Source: JBBQTU01 sp038213005 (lineage in GTDB: Bacteria; Planctomycetota; Phycisphaerae; Tepidisphaerales; Tepidisphaeraceae). From it: a stretch of DNA of 15,076 nucleotides. The stretch's first letter is position 1. Each line of letters opens with the position of its first letter. The position numbers and the translations under genes were made by a program. Positions 1 through 6,822 of this stretch are shown one piece after another. The notes beneath the pieces were generated by a model. The model made no database searches. It was not told the DNA's origin and saw only the letters and a list, made by a program, of their open reading frames with translations. Location of the stretch: the NCBI GenBank assembly GCA_038213005.1, contig JBBQTU010000089.1, positions 1 through 15,076 of the forward strand, written 5' to 3'.

Positions 1-186
1 TTCCGGGCACGCGATTTCTTAGCCCCAACGGGGCGGCATTCTTGAGCCCAGGGTAAGCGTACTCGCGCAGCCCTGGGTAAGAACCATTCACCCTCAATGA
101 GCCCTGAAAGGGCGACACCTCGTTCAGCACCGTATTCGCTCTAACCACCCGCTGACGCGCAACTTGCATCTGCCCGACAAAACGGG
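1..186. repeat. Structured intergenic repeat, copy 1 (left end, cut by window edge)
   Basis: This non-coding unit is repeated at 14667-14852 in the same orientation. Aligning positions 1-175 by eye without gaps gives 13 differences, about 93% identity. It carries three short hairpins: GCCCC/GGGGC with loop AAC (22-34), CCCAGGG/CCCTGGG (47-53 with 71-77), and GCCCT/AGGGC with loop GAA (101-113). None of the 13 differences falls in a stem. It is followed at 184-195 by GGGCACGCCCCG, whose reverse complement stands just left of the other copy. No convincing protein is encoded, although short ORFs cross it. It resembles the repeated intergenic elements common in planctomycete-like genomes. Its function is unknown. 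Confidence 0.85.
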
Positions 187-229
187 CACGCCCCGACGCG
201 ACGACGGCAACGACGATTGCCCTGAATCC

Positions 230-261
230 TTCGTGACTTCGTGGCTTCGTGGCTTCGTGCT
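230..261. repeat. 8-bp tandem repeat, four units of TTCGTGGC type
   Basis: Four head-to-tail 8-mers are visible: TTCGTGAC, TTCGTGGC, TTCGTGGC and TTCGTGCT. They lie in the long gap before the oxidoreductase gene. The TTCGTG core is shared with the heptad repeat at 337-372 and 13255-13290, so they may belong to one repeat family. No function is evident. Confidence 0.8.
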
Positions 262-336
262 AAATCGGAGTGGCCTCAAGCCCGGGCGCGCCAGCCCGCT
301 CCACGTTTACTTCTTCGAGCTTGCCCATTTCCGCGT

Positions 337-372
337 TTGTTTCGTATTTCGTACTTCGTATTTCGTGCTTCC
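337..372. repeat. 36-nt heptad repeat (TTCGTAT type), copy 1
   Basis: The block consists of TTCGTAT, TTCGTAC, TTCGTAT and TTCGTGC heptamers and ends in TTCC. It is identical over 36 nt to 13255-13290. At the second site it forms the right arm of a long inverted repeat, but here no matching left arm is seen. The rest of the 1-481 gap holds copy 1 of the structured repeat, the 8-bp tandem repeat and no gene I can support. Confidence 0.85.
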
Positions 373-481
373 CCGAACGTCCGGGGCCGGCATTGCGTTG
401 TGGCCGCCTTGTTCCCATACTCTCTTGCCTTGGCCACGAGTGTCGGCCGGCAATGCGCTGCGGCCGTGGAGGGATTTACCG

Positions 482-1681
482 ATGCAGGACATCAATATTG
501 CAGTGGCGGGCCTCGGCGGCTTTGGCATCAACTACGTCAATGCCCTCCTCGACGCTGCGCCGCAGCACCATGCGAGGTTCGTCGCCGGCGTCGATCCGGC
601 CCCCGAGCGGTGTGCCGCTCTGGCTGAGATCCAGCGGCGCGGCATCCCCGTCTACCCTTCGCTTGAGGCGATGCTGGCTGCACCGGACCGCGTGGATCTG
701 GTGGCCCTGGCCTCGCCGCTGCAACTTCACTGTGAGCAGGTCATCCAATCGCTCGAAGCCGGCTGCCATGTGATCTGCGAGAAGCCGCTGGGCGCCTCGC
801 CCGAGCAGGCACGCCAGATGATTCGCGCCCGCGACAAGGCAGCGAAACTTGTCGCGATCGGCTATCAGTGGTCCTTCGCCCCGGCCACCCAGCGACTCAA
901 GCAGGACATCCTCGCCGGCCGCGTCGGGGCCCCACGCCGGCTGGCCACCCTCATCTGCTGGCCTCGCAACAGCCGCTATTACGGCCGGAACAACTGGGCC
1001 GGGAGGCTCCGGGACGATACCGGCCACCTGGTTCTGGACAGTCCGGTGAACAACGCCTGCGCCCATTTCCTGCACCACATGTTCTATCTCCTGGGTCCCG
1101 CGATGCAGAGCAGTGCCCAGCCTGCGTCCGTTCTGGCCGAGCTTTACCGCGCCAGTGCTATCGAGAACTACGACACGGCCGCCATCCGCAGCACCACCAC
1201 GACCGGGGTCGAACTGCTCTTCCTGGCATCTCACGTGACGCAGCACAACCGCAACCCCGTCTGCCGTTTTGAGTTTGAGAACGCCACGATTCTCTACGGC
1301 GACCGGGCGGACGACCACCTGCGCGCGTACTTCGCGGGCGGTGAGGTCGAGGATTACGGCGCACTTCCAGGCGGGGAGAACATGGACAAGCTCTGGTCCA
1401 CCGTCGACGCCATCCGCTGCCGCCAGGAGGTCCTTTGCGGCATCGAAGCCGCCAGTGCCCAGACCGCCTGCATGTACGCCGCTCAGCAGTCAGTGCCCGC
1501 GATCTCCGTATTCCCGCCAGAGGTTGTCTGCCGCGAGAATCAGGACGACAGCGACCGCTTCATCGTCGCCGGCCTGGATGACCTGCTGCAGCGGTGCTAT
1601 ACCGAGTTCAGAATGCCAGCCGAACTTGGCGCCCCCTGGGCGCACGCCGGCAGGATCGTCCAACCGGAAAAGATCGTCTGA
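482..1681 (+). CDS. Gfo/Idh/MocA family NAD(P)-dependent oxidoreductase
   Basis: This is a predicted cytoplasmic dehydrogenase of 399 residues. The N-terminus has a Rossmann nucleotide-binding strand and glycine-rich turn (VAGLGGFGINY, residues ~8-18). The family's CEKPLG motif, whose lysine normally contacts cofactor and substrate, follows near residue 100. The C-terminal half fits the usual alpha/beta dehydrogenase domain. The substrate cannot be read from sequence; family members oxidise sugars, inositols and related polyols, or reduce their keto forms. The frame is open upstream to 164, but that part lies in repeat DNA and is poor as protein. I chose ATG 482 because it has a good GGAGGG ribosome site (468-473, 8-nt spacing) and starts just before the Rossmann strand. 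gcvT follows 52 nt later on the same strand with no obvious functional link. Confidence 0.9.
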   Translation: MQDINIAVAGLGGFGINYVNALLDAAPQHHARFVAGVDPAPERCAALAEIQRRGIPVYPSLEAMLAAPDRVDLVALASPLQLHCEQVIQSLEAGCHVICEKPLGASPEQARQMIRARDKAAKLVAIGYQWSFAPATQRLKQDILAGRVGAPRRLATLICWPRNSRYYGRNNWAGRLRDDTGHLVLDSPVNNACAHFLHHMFYLLGPAMQSSAQPASVLAELYRASAIENYDTAAIRSTTTTGVELLFLASHVTQHNRNPVCRFEFENATILYGDRADDHLRAYFAGGEVEDYGALPGGENMDKLWSTVDAIRCRQEVLCGIEAASAQTACMYAAQQSVPAISVFPPEVVCRENQDDSDRFIVAGLDDLLQRCYTEFRMPAELGAPWAHAGRIVQPEKIV

Positions 1682-1721
1682 GCAGTCGGTGCCCCGGCTG
1701 GATAGGCCCGCGTTCTACGGT

Positions 1722-1733
1722 TAAAGTCCCCCC
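1722..1733 (+). promoter_or_regulatory. Candidate -10 box (TAAAGT) for a leaderless gcvT transcript
   Basis: There is no ribosome-binding site before ATG 1734. A TANNNT box, TAAAGT (1722-1727), ends 6 nt before the start codon, which would place transcription start at or next to the ATG. No clear -35 box is visible. This is inference from spacing only. Confidence 0.25.
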
Positions 1734-2831
1734 ATGCCTAAGCACACGCCGTTCTATGACTGGCACGTTTCGGTCGGCGCCAAGATGGTCGACTTCGCCG
1801 GCTGGGAGATGCCCATCCAATACAAGAAGGGCATCGTCCAGGAGCACATCCAGACCCGCGCCAGCGGATCCATCTTCGATGTCTCCCACATGGGCCGGCT
1901 CTATCTCACCGGGAAAGATGTGGCGGTGTTCCTCGACCGCGTCCTCACCCGCCGCATCGCCGACCTGCCGCCGGGTGAGTGCCGATACAGCCTGGTCTGC
2001 AATGCCGCTGGCGGGGTCCTCGATGATGTGATGGTCGGCCGCGAGCCGAAAAACTGGCTGGTCGTCTGCAACGCCTCCAACCGCGCCAAGATCGTTGCCC
2101 ATTTCATCGCCCAGCGCCGGGCCCTGGACCTGGACTTCGACATCGCCGACCAGACCGAGAGCACCGCCATGGTCGCCATGCAGGGACCCAAGGTCATCGA
2201 CAAGCTCGCAGGCATGCTGCCGCTGAAGCTCAAGGAGATGAAGCGGTGGGGCATCTCCAGCTCCAGCGTGATGCTCATCAAGTTCACCATCCTTCGCTCC
2301 GGCTACACCGGCGAAGATGGCGTCGAGATCATCCTGCCGGCACGCATGGCCGGCATGGCCATAAAAGTCCTCGGCGGAAAGCTCGATGATCCCAATGCCA
2401 CGATCCAGCCGGCCGGCCTTGGCGCCAGAGACACCCTCCGCATCGAAGCCGCGCTGCCGCTGTACGGCCATGAACTGAGCGAAGAAATCGACCCCCTCTC
2501 GGCCGGCCTGGATTGGGCCGTGAACCTCGACAAGGACTTCATCGGTGCCGATGCCCTGCGCAAGCTGAAGCAAGAGGGCCTGAAGCGCAAACGGGTTGGC
2601 CTGGAACTCCAAGGCCGCCGCATCGCCCGTCAGGGCATGCTCGTGACCCAAAACGGCCAGCCCGTCGGCCAGATCACCAGCGGCACGCTCTCGCCAACGC
2701 TGGATAAGAGTATCGCCATGGCCTACGTAGACGCTGCGGCGGCGACCGATGGCGCAACGTTGGCGGTCGACCTCAAGAGCGAAAGCGTCCCGGCCAAAGT
2801 GGTGCCGATGCCGTTCTACAAGCGGAGCTGA
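1734..2831 (+). CDS. gcvT: Aminomethyltransferase, T-protein of the glycine cleavage system
   Basis: GcvT transfers the methylene group from the aminomethyl-lipoyl arm of H-protein to tetrahydrofolate, giving 5,10-methylene-THF and ammonia. The 365-residue length is normal for the family. Visible signatures are the N-terminal HTPFYDWH and MVDFAGWEMPIQY (residues ~4-30), FDVSHMG (48-54), and GGVLDDVM (93-100) with the conserved catalytic-region aspartate pair. Later come SGYTGEDGVE and GLGARDTLRIEAALPLYGHE, which belong to the folate-binding fold, and a C-terminal GCVT_C barrel with GQITSGTLSPTL. No gcvH, gcvP or lpd is present in the window, so the gene appears detached from the rest of the system here. 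The start has no ribosome-binding site, but the conserved N-terminus fixes it at 1734. Confidence 0.95.
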   Translation: MPKHTPFYDWHVSVGAKMVDFAGWEMPIQYKKGIVQEHIQTRASGSIFDVSHMGRLYLTGKDVAVFLDRVLTRRIADLPPGECRYSLVCNAAGGVLDDVMVGREPKNWLVVCNASNRAKIVAHFIAQRRALDLDFDIADQTESTAMVAMQGPKVIDKLAGMLPLKLKEMKRWGISSSSVMLIKFTILRSGYTGEDGVEIILPARMAGMAIKVLGGKLDDPNATIQPAGLGARDTLRIEAALPLYGHELSEEIDPLSAGLDWAVNLDKDFIGADALRKLKQEGLKRKRVGLELQGRRIARQGMLVTQNGQPVGQITSGTLSPTLDKSIAMAYVDAAAATDGATLAVDLKSESVPAKVVPMPFYKRS

Positions 2832-2904
2832 GACGGCTTGGTCATGGCTCGCCTGACAACCGATGCTCATGTTCTCCGGCACCCGTCGCCTTCGTGAATG
2901 CATC

Positions 2905-2911
2905 AAAAGGA
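2905..2911 (+). promoter_or_regulatory. Ribosome-binding site deciding the sigma factor start
   Basis: AAAAGGA lies 8 nt upstream of ATG 2920. The frame is open from ATG 2863, but that start has no comparable site. This favours 2920 as the translation start. Confidence 0.5.
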
Positions 2912-2919
2912 CTGCGGTC

Positions 2920-3765
2920 ATGAACGTCAAACCCCGCGGGGATTCGCTCATCTGCTTTGAGATATCAACGAATGCGTTGATGCTCCAAGTCCAGCAGCAC
3001 GATCTCCGCGCCTTCGTGCAGTTGTACTGTCGCATGCTGCCGACCATCAAGCGGCAGGCGGCTTCCGAGGGTTGGCAAGACTCGGCCGCCGATGACATCG
3101 CACAGGAAGTCTTCCTCCGCGTATGGCAAAACCCCGATCGTTTCGACGGCCAGCGTTCGGCCAAGGCCTACTTGCTTGGCATTGCGCGCAACGTCACGCG
3201 CGAGATGCGCAAGGCGGGCGCCAAAACCATCCTGGCTGCGGACCAGTCTCTGCCCGATCCGCCCATTGAGAACGACCCGGCCGCCGCAATCGAACGAGCC
3301 GAGTTGTTACAGGCGCTGGCGGCCGCGCGGTCCGGGCTATCCGACGCCCAGCAACTCGCCCTGCGGCTGGTCTATGAGCAGAAGATGCGCCCACGCCACG
3401 TCGCCACTCAGCTTGGCTGCACCGAAGATGCCATCCGCTTACGTGTCAAGGCAGCCCGGCGCAAACTCCGTCAACTCTTGCGCGGCCGCCTGCAACTGTC
3501 AATGCCTGGCAGCGTATGCGGTTATGTCCGCAGAGTTCCTGCCGATACGAACGTGTCCGCCGCGCGACAAGACCCGATCCATTGGGTCGCACGTTGGGTG
3601 GCGGGCATGGCAGCGATGTCGCTGATCCTGTCGCTGCCACCTCGCGTTGACCATGTCCGAGAGTATCAGGTGCCACAAAAGGGCAGTTTGCCGCCGATCG
3701 CGCAGTCGTTATTCAGCGGCGAAGGCGCACCGAGTCCCCCGGCACAGGTTGAATTGCGGGATTAA
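2920..3765 (+). CDS. ECF-type RNA polymerase sigma factor with C-terminal membrane segment
   Basis: The predicted protein has 281 residues. Sigma region 2 covers about 28-98, with the typical DDIAQEVFLRVW (58-69) and AYLLGIARNVTREMR core (83-97). A linker rich in D, P and A leads to sigma region 4 at about 125-187, with a helix-turn-helix around RPRHVATQLGCTEDAIRLRV. A normal ECF sigma ends here, but this one continues for about 95 residues. That tail contains a hydrophobic stretch at about 222-239 (WVARWVAGMAAMSLILSL) and then a P/S-rich end, suggesting a membrane-tethered sigma factor. No anti-sigma gene is recognisable beside it. It directly precedes a same-strand set of exported-protein genes, which are its likely but unproven targets. 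The sigma assignment is firm; tethering and regulon are inferred. Confidence 0.88.
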   Translation: MNVKPRGDSLICFEISTNALMLQVQQHDLRAFVQLYCRMLPTIKRQAASEGWQDSAADDIAQEVFLRVWQNPDRFDGQRSAKAYLLGIARNVTREMRKAGAKTILAADQSLPDPPIENDPAAAIERAELLQALAAARSGLSDAQQLALRLVYEQKMRPRHVATQLGCTEDAIRLRVKAARRKLRQLLRGRLQLSMPGSVCGYVRRVPADTNVSAARQDPIHWVARWVAGMAAMSLILSLPPRVDHVREYQVPQKGSLPPIAQSLFSGEGAPSPPAQVELRD

Positions 3766-4000
3766 TATTCTCGATGTAACTACTTATATTGTCGTTGTTT
3801 ATGAGCTATAACAATAAATTGCGCGAAAAATAAGAACTTTTTTAGACCCAAAATCGACTTGAAAGTCAATAGGTATATAGAAGATGTGGTTTTGGCCTTG
3901 GTGTTACTTCAAGAGCGACCGGTCGCAACGAACCGGCTTCCGCTCGCTGGCGAATGCGGAAGGGTTGGTACGACTCAAAAAGCGAAGAAGGAGAACTGCC
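3766..4000 (+). promoter_or_regulatory. AT-rich gap, probable promoter region of the exported-protein cluster
   Basis: The first ~115 nt are strikingly AT-rich against a GC-rich background. They contain -10-like boxes TATAAC (3807-3812) and TATATA (3874-3879) and a T6 run near 3837-3842. No -35 element at standard spacing is convincing, as would be expected if an alternative sigma such as the upstream ECF factor is used. A perfect 12-bp palindrome, GCGACCGGTCGC, lies at 3915-3926. A strong ribosome site, AAGGAG (3988-3993), precedes the next gene. Promoter identity is inferred from composition and position. Confidence 0.4.
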
Positions 4001-4147
4001 ATGAAACGTAAGGAACTGGTGCAGTGGGCACTGGCGGTGGTGCTGGCGCTGGCTGCGGTGGCGATACTGAAGTTTGGGCCGGGTATACAAGAAGCCCAAG
4101 CGAGTGAGGGCGGGCCAAGTATGCCTGCCAATGAGGAATGTCAATGA
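4001..4147 (+). CDS. Small single-pass membrane or exported peptide, 48 aa
   Basis: The start is set by an excellent AAGGAG ribosome site 7 nt upstream. The frame is open further left, but that part is Trp/Arg-rich and has no site. The peptide begins MKRKELVQ, then has one hydrophobic helix of about 17 residues (ALAVVLALAAVAILKFG), then a short polar tail with AQASEGG and a single cysteine near the end. This is a signal-anchor, or a signal peptide with a possible cut after AQA. I recognise no family. It is the first gene of the exported-protein run and ends in ATGA (4144-4147). That ATG opens a 22-codon frame (4144-4212) overlapping the next gene. Its role is unknown; possibilities are a small membrane regulator or a leader for translational coupling. 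Confidence 0.65.
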   Translation: MKRKELVQWALAVVLALAAVAILKFGPGIQEAQASEGGPSMPANEECQ

Positions 4148-4187
4148 CGGACTGGACCTGGAGCGGCAAGGGCACACGAGGGGAAGA

Positions 4188-5252
4188 ATGGCAGCAACTC
4201 CAGGTTATCTAGAACTGACGATCCGCAGCGCTGGGGAACAATACCACCCCGCTCGCGGCCGTCGCCATCCCGACGCCGAACGGGCACTGCGGCCTGTGGT
4301 CATGGTCCTGCTCTCACTACTCGTCTCGCACACCGCGCTGGCTGCCGAGCCATCCTTTGTCACGCAACCCGGTGGATCGGTCATCGTAGGCGAAGAAATA
4401 TTCGGCAACGAGGCCGCCGCCCGGAAGGTGGTCGAAGCGAGAACCTACGATCCCATGTCTTGCCCCGAAGACCGGCGCAATCGTGATAACGCCATTTCCC
4501 TTTACATCGAAGCCATTGCCCTGCAGCCCAATGCGCCCATCAACGCCGCTCTGGCCAACCGCATTGCACAAATGTATGCTTCGTATCTCGATCCCAAGAC
4601 CGGCGTGGAGCCGGACCCAGCCAAAGCCGCCGAATGGTGGGAGCGAGCGGCCACAATGGCCGATCGCCGCAACCTGCTTTGGGCGCAATTGCAGATGGGA
4701 CTGGCTAGCGCGCACGTCATGGACCGAGATCCCGTTCCAGCGATAGAAGCATGCAAACGCATCATCGCCATCAACCCGGAGGAACTGCAGTTGCCAGCGT
4801 GGAGGACGATGGGCAGCCCCAAGTTCTCGGCCGCCGATCAAGCAAGATGGAGACAAGACCAGTTGGAGCCGTTGCGTGCCCGAGGTGCGGAGATACGCCT
4901 GGAGGCTGTCGATCAACTGGCAATTGCCTGCAACAGGCTGGGACCGGAAGCCAAGGCAGCCATCTTGGACGACATCGCCAGCAAATACCATGGCACGCCG
5001 GTCGGCGATATGGCCCGCTCGCTTCGGCCCAAACTCGCGTCTCGCATTGAACTGCCCAATAATGCACTGCCCCATTCCGCCACGATGCCCGCAGCCCAGA
5101 CCCAACCGGCCACTCGGCCCGTGGCTCAGCAGCTACCAGAGAGCGTGGCGGATCGCGGGTCGAAACGATGGACTTGGGGTGCCATTGCGGTCTGCCTGAG
5201 TGCCTTGGGCATATGGGCGATTATTTCTCTCAAGCGAAAATTCCAGAAGTAG
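4188..5252 (+). CDS. Exported TPR-like protein with C-terminal membrane anchor
   Basis: From ATG 4188 the protein has 354 residues. A hydrophobic stretch at about 37-52 (VVMVLLSLLVSHTALA) before AEP looks like a signal peptide core. Helical repeats of tetratricopeptide type fill about 98-275, for example AISLYIEAIALQPNAPINAA and AIEACKRIIAINPEEL. A Pro/Gln/Thr-rich linker (~295-320) leads to a second hydrophobic helix at 328-347 and a basic tail (LKRKFQK). This suggests an extracytoplasmic repeat domain held to the membrane at its C-terminus. The start is uncertain. ATG 4188 has GAGGGGA just upstream but gives a long, arginine-rich n-region, while ATG 4302 would start right at the hydrophobic core without positive charges. 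The exact function is not recognisable; TPR repeats normally bind other proteins. Confidence 0.75.
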   Translation: MAATPGYLELTIRSAGEQYHPARGRRHPDAERALRPVVMVLLSLLVSHTALAAEPSFVTQPGGSVIVGEEIFGNEAAARKVVEARTYDPMSCPEDRRNRDNAISLYIEAIALQPNAPINAALANRIAQMYASYLDPKTGVEPDPAKAAEWWERAATMADRRNLLWAQLQMGLASAHVMDRDPVPAIEACKRIIAINPEELQLPAWRTMGSPKFSAADQARWRQDQLEPLRARGAEIRLEAVDQLAIACNRLGPEAKAAILDDIASKYHGTPVGDMARSLRPKLASRIELPNNALPHSATMPAAQTQPATRPVAQQLPESVADRGSKRWTWGAIAVCLSALGIWAIISLKRKFQK

Positions 5253-5303
5253 GCGATCATTTCGTCATTGGCCACAGAACAAAAAAAACGAGAAAGGGTT
5301 ACT

Positions 5304-6701
5304 ATGCGGCGATTGTTCCTTGGATGTCTTATGCTTGTCGTAATGGCGGCCACGACCTGGGCGGCTTGGGAAGACGCCACTGCCCTGACCGTATCCATGA
5401 CATCCCCTGCGAACGACACCCGCGTTTGGCTGGCAGGGTCAGATCACGCGGTTACATGCACTCCCAGCGATACTGACAAGTGCAGGAAGCAGGATGGCAC
5501 CACTGACGCTTCGGTGGCCGATGACCTCACGATCTGGTGGGCCGGCCCGGGAACATGGAAGGACAACAAGCTCTTGGGGGCCAGCGTCACATACATTTGC
5601 ACTGATACTGCAGGTGCCAACGCGCTGACCGTGTTCGCCGATGACAACAAGTCCGCCGACGCCCCGGCCGACGCGTCCGGCAATTCCTCCCTGTTTGAGG
5701 AAGCCAAGGTCAGCGATTCACATACCGTCAGCGTCATTGTGCCCGCGCTTAATACCGTAACTTACGGTGCGGGCAGTTCCACAATCAGCGACGTGCCGGT
5801 TCCGCAATATGATCGGGCGGCCAGTCGCAACGGGGCCGCCACCTTCGTTCGCAACACGAGTCCGAGCTGCGTCGCCTATAGTACGTTCTGGCATGGCACA
5901 AGTTTGACTGACGCTTCGTCAGTCAGTGTCTATGGGGTAACGTCTGGAGACGACATGAGCCTCTGGGCAGTCACCACGGGCAGTTTTGGCACAACGTGGC
6001 CATCGAGCAATCTCACTCACAGCGGTGGCCCACTCAATGACCACGTGAAGAAGATCACGTATTCAACTGCCTGGAAATACAAGGTAGCCACGGGCTCAGA
6101 TACATGGATCGACACGACAACTCAATCAGGCTGCGTCGCCTATCTAACGTTTGCCACTCCCGTCCAGGTAGAAACAAAGGATGTATTTGAATACAGTTGC
6201 AGATATTGCGACGGCCGCAATACAACAAAAACTGATGTGTGCTGGGACGTACTGAACGGAATGGCCAATGAGTATACATATGCGGGGGGCAATTGTGCCG
6301 CACTCGCCTCCAATTTCGGCAGACTGGTAGGCGTTCAGGGCGTGGCATCCTCGCAGGAGCAGTGGTATGCAGGCGGCGGAGCGGTAGGCAGCATTAAGCA
6401 GATGAGGACAAAAGAAATACCAACAATCAATGCCGGCACCCCAAATCCGAAGGCCAGGTACGCATGGACATTCCACCGATGGGTCACCGCCGAAGGAGCG
6501 AATTGGGATCCTTCATCCCAGACCCAACTCATGGGCAACTGGGGGGCCTACGAAGATGTCCTTTTCAAAAGTGGCGGAACGGACGACTACGACAGGGTAG
6601 GTCAACAGTCGATAGCCAATCCGCCAGGCCAAGGTGGATGGCCACAAAGCACCTTGACCCACAGTAATCCCGACGCCTGGGACTTCACAACACCCCGATG
6701 A
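5304..6701 (+). CDS. Secreted Ig-like protein with transglutaminase-like Cys-His-Asp core
   Basis: The protein has 465 residues from ATG 5304 (AAAGGG site 5 nt upstream). Residues 1-21 are a signal peptide (MRRLFLGCLMLVVMAATTWA). Residues ~28-148 look like an Ig-like beta domain (VSMTSPANDTRVWLAGSDHAV to HTVSVIVP). The C-terminal part has the pattern of a transglutaminase/papain-like core. Cys331 sits in GGNCAALASNFGRLVGVQG, resembling the Cys-helix and the following R-x-x-G-(I/V) motif. His391 is in YAWTFHRWV, and Asp402 in ANWDPSS matches the usual H...W-x-D-P order and spacing. Such folds cross-link, deamidate or cleave proteins, but activity and substrate are unknown. Cysteines are numerous, consistent with disulfides outside the cytoplasm. 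Family calls come from motif reading only. It sits mid-cluster between TPR-like exported proteins. Confidence 0.72.
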   Translation: MRRLFLGCLMLVVMAATTWAAWEDATALTVSMTSPANDTRVWLAGSDHAVTCTPSDTDKCRKQDGTTDASVADDLTIWWAGPGTWKDNKLLGASVTYICTDTAGANALTVFADDNKSADAPADASGNSSLFEEAKVSDSHTVSVIVPALNTVTYGAGSSTISDVPVPQYDRAASRNGAATFVRNTSPSCVAYSTFWHGTSLTDASSVSVYGVTSGDDMSLWAVTTGSFGTTWPSSNLTHSGGPLNDHVKKITYSTAWKYKVATGSDTWIDTTTQSGCVAYLTFATPVQVETKDVFEYSCRYCDGRNTTKTDVCWDVLNGMANEYTYAGGNCAALASNFGRLVGVQGVASSQEQWYAGGGAVGSIKQMRTKEIPTINAGTPNPKARYAWTFHRWVTAEGANWDPSSQTQLMGNWGAYEDVLFKSGGTDDYDRVGQQSIANPPGQGGWPQSTLTHSNPDAWDFTTPR

Positions 6702-6822
6702 CCGTGAGTGGTGTTTGAAGTCCAGGTGAACGCCGTGTGTTGCAGGATACACCGCCGCACTGGTCGGTTCCGCCCGGCGGAGATGTGATGAACCAACGTT
6801 TTGAGCGAAAGGAAGAAACCCT

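Noticed and set aside
230..372. Possible CRISPR array in the left gap
   Set aside because: The units are 7-8 bp and adjacent with no spacers, and no cas gene is present.
164..481. Upstream extension of the oxidoreductase frame
   Set aside because: It runs through the structured repeat and the TTCGT repeats. The strong ribosome site and Rossmann fold begin at 482.
1608..3164. 518-codon open frame on the minus strand opposite gcvT
   Set aside because: It is the antisense shadow of a clear gcvT gene in GC-rich DNA. Its translation is low-complexity (His/Asp/Ala/Gly-rich) with no recognisable domain.
3859..3879. TTGAAA with TATATA as a standard promoter
   Set aside because: The spacer is only 9 nt, far too short for a sigma-70 type promoter.
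6769..6781. TCCGCC-C-GGCGGA inverted repeat upstream of the helical-repeat gene as a terminator
   Set aside because: A one-base loop cannot form a normal hairpin and no T-run follows; short GC palindromes are frequent in this DNA.
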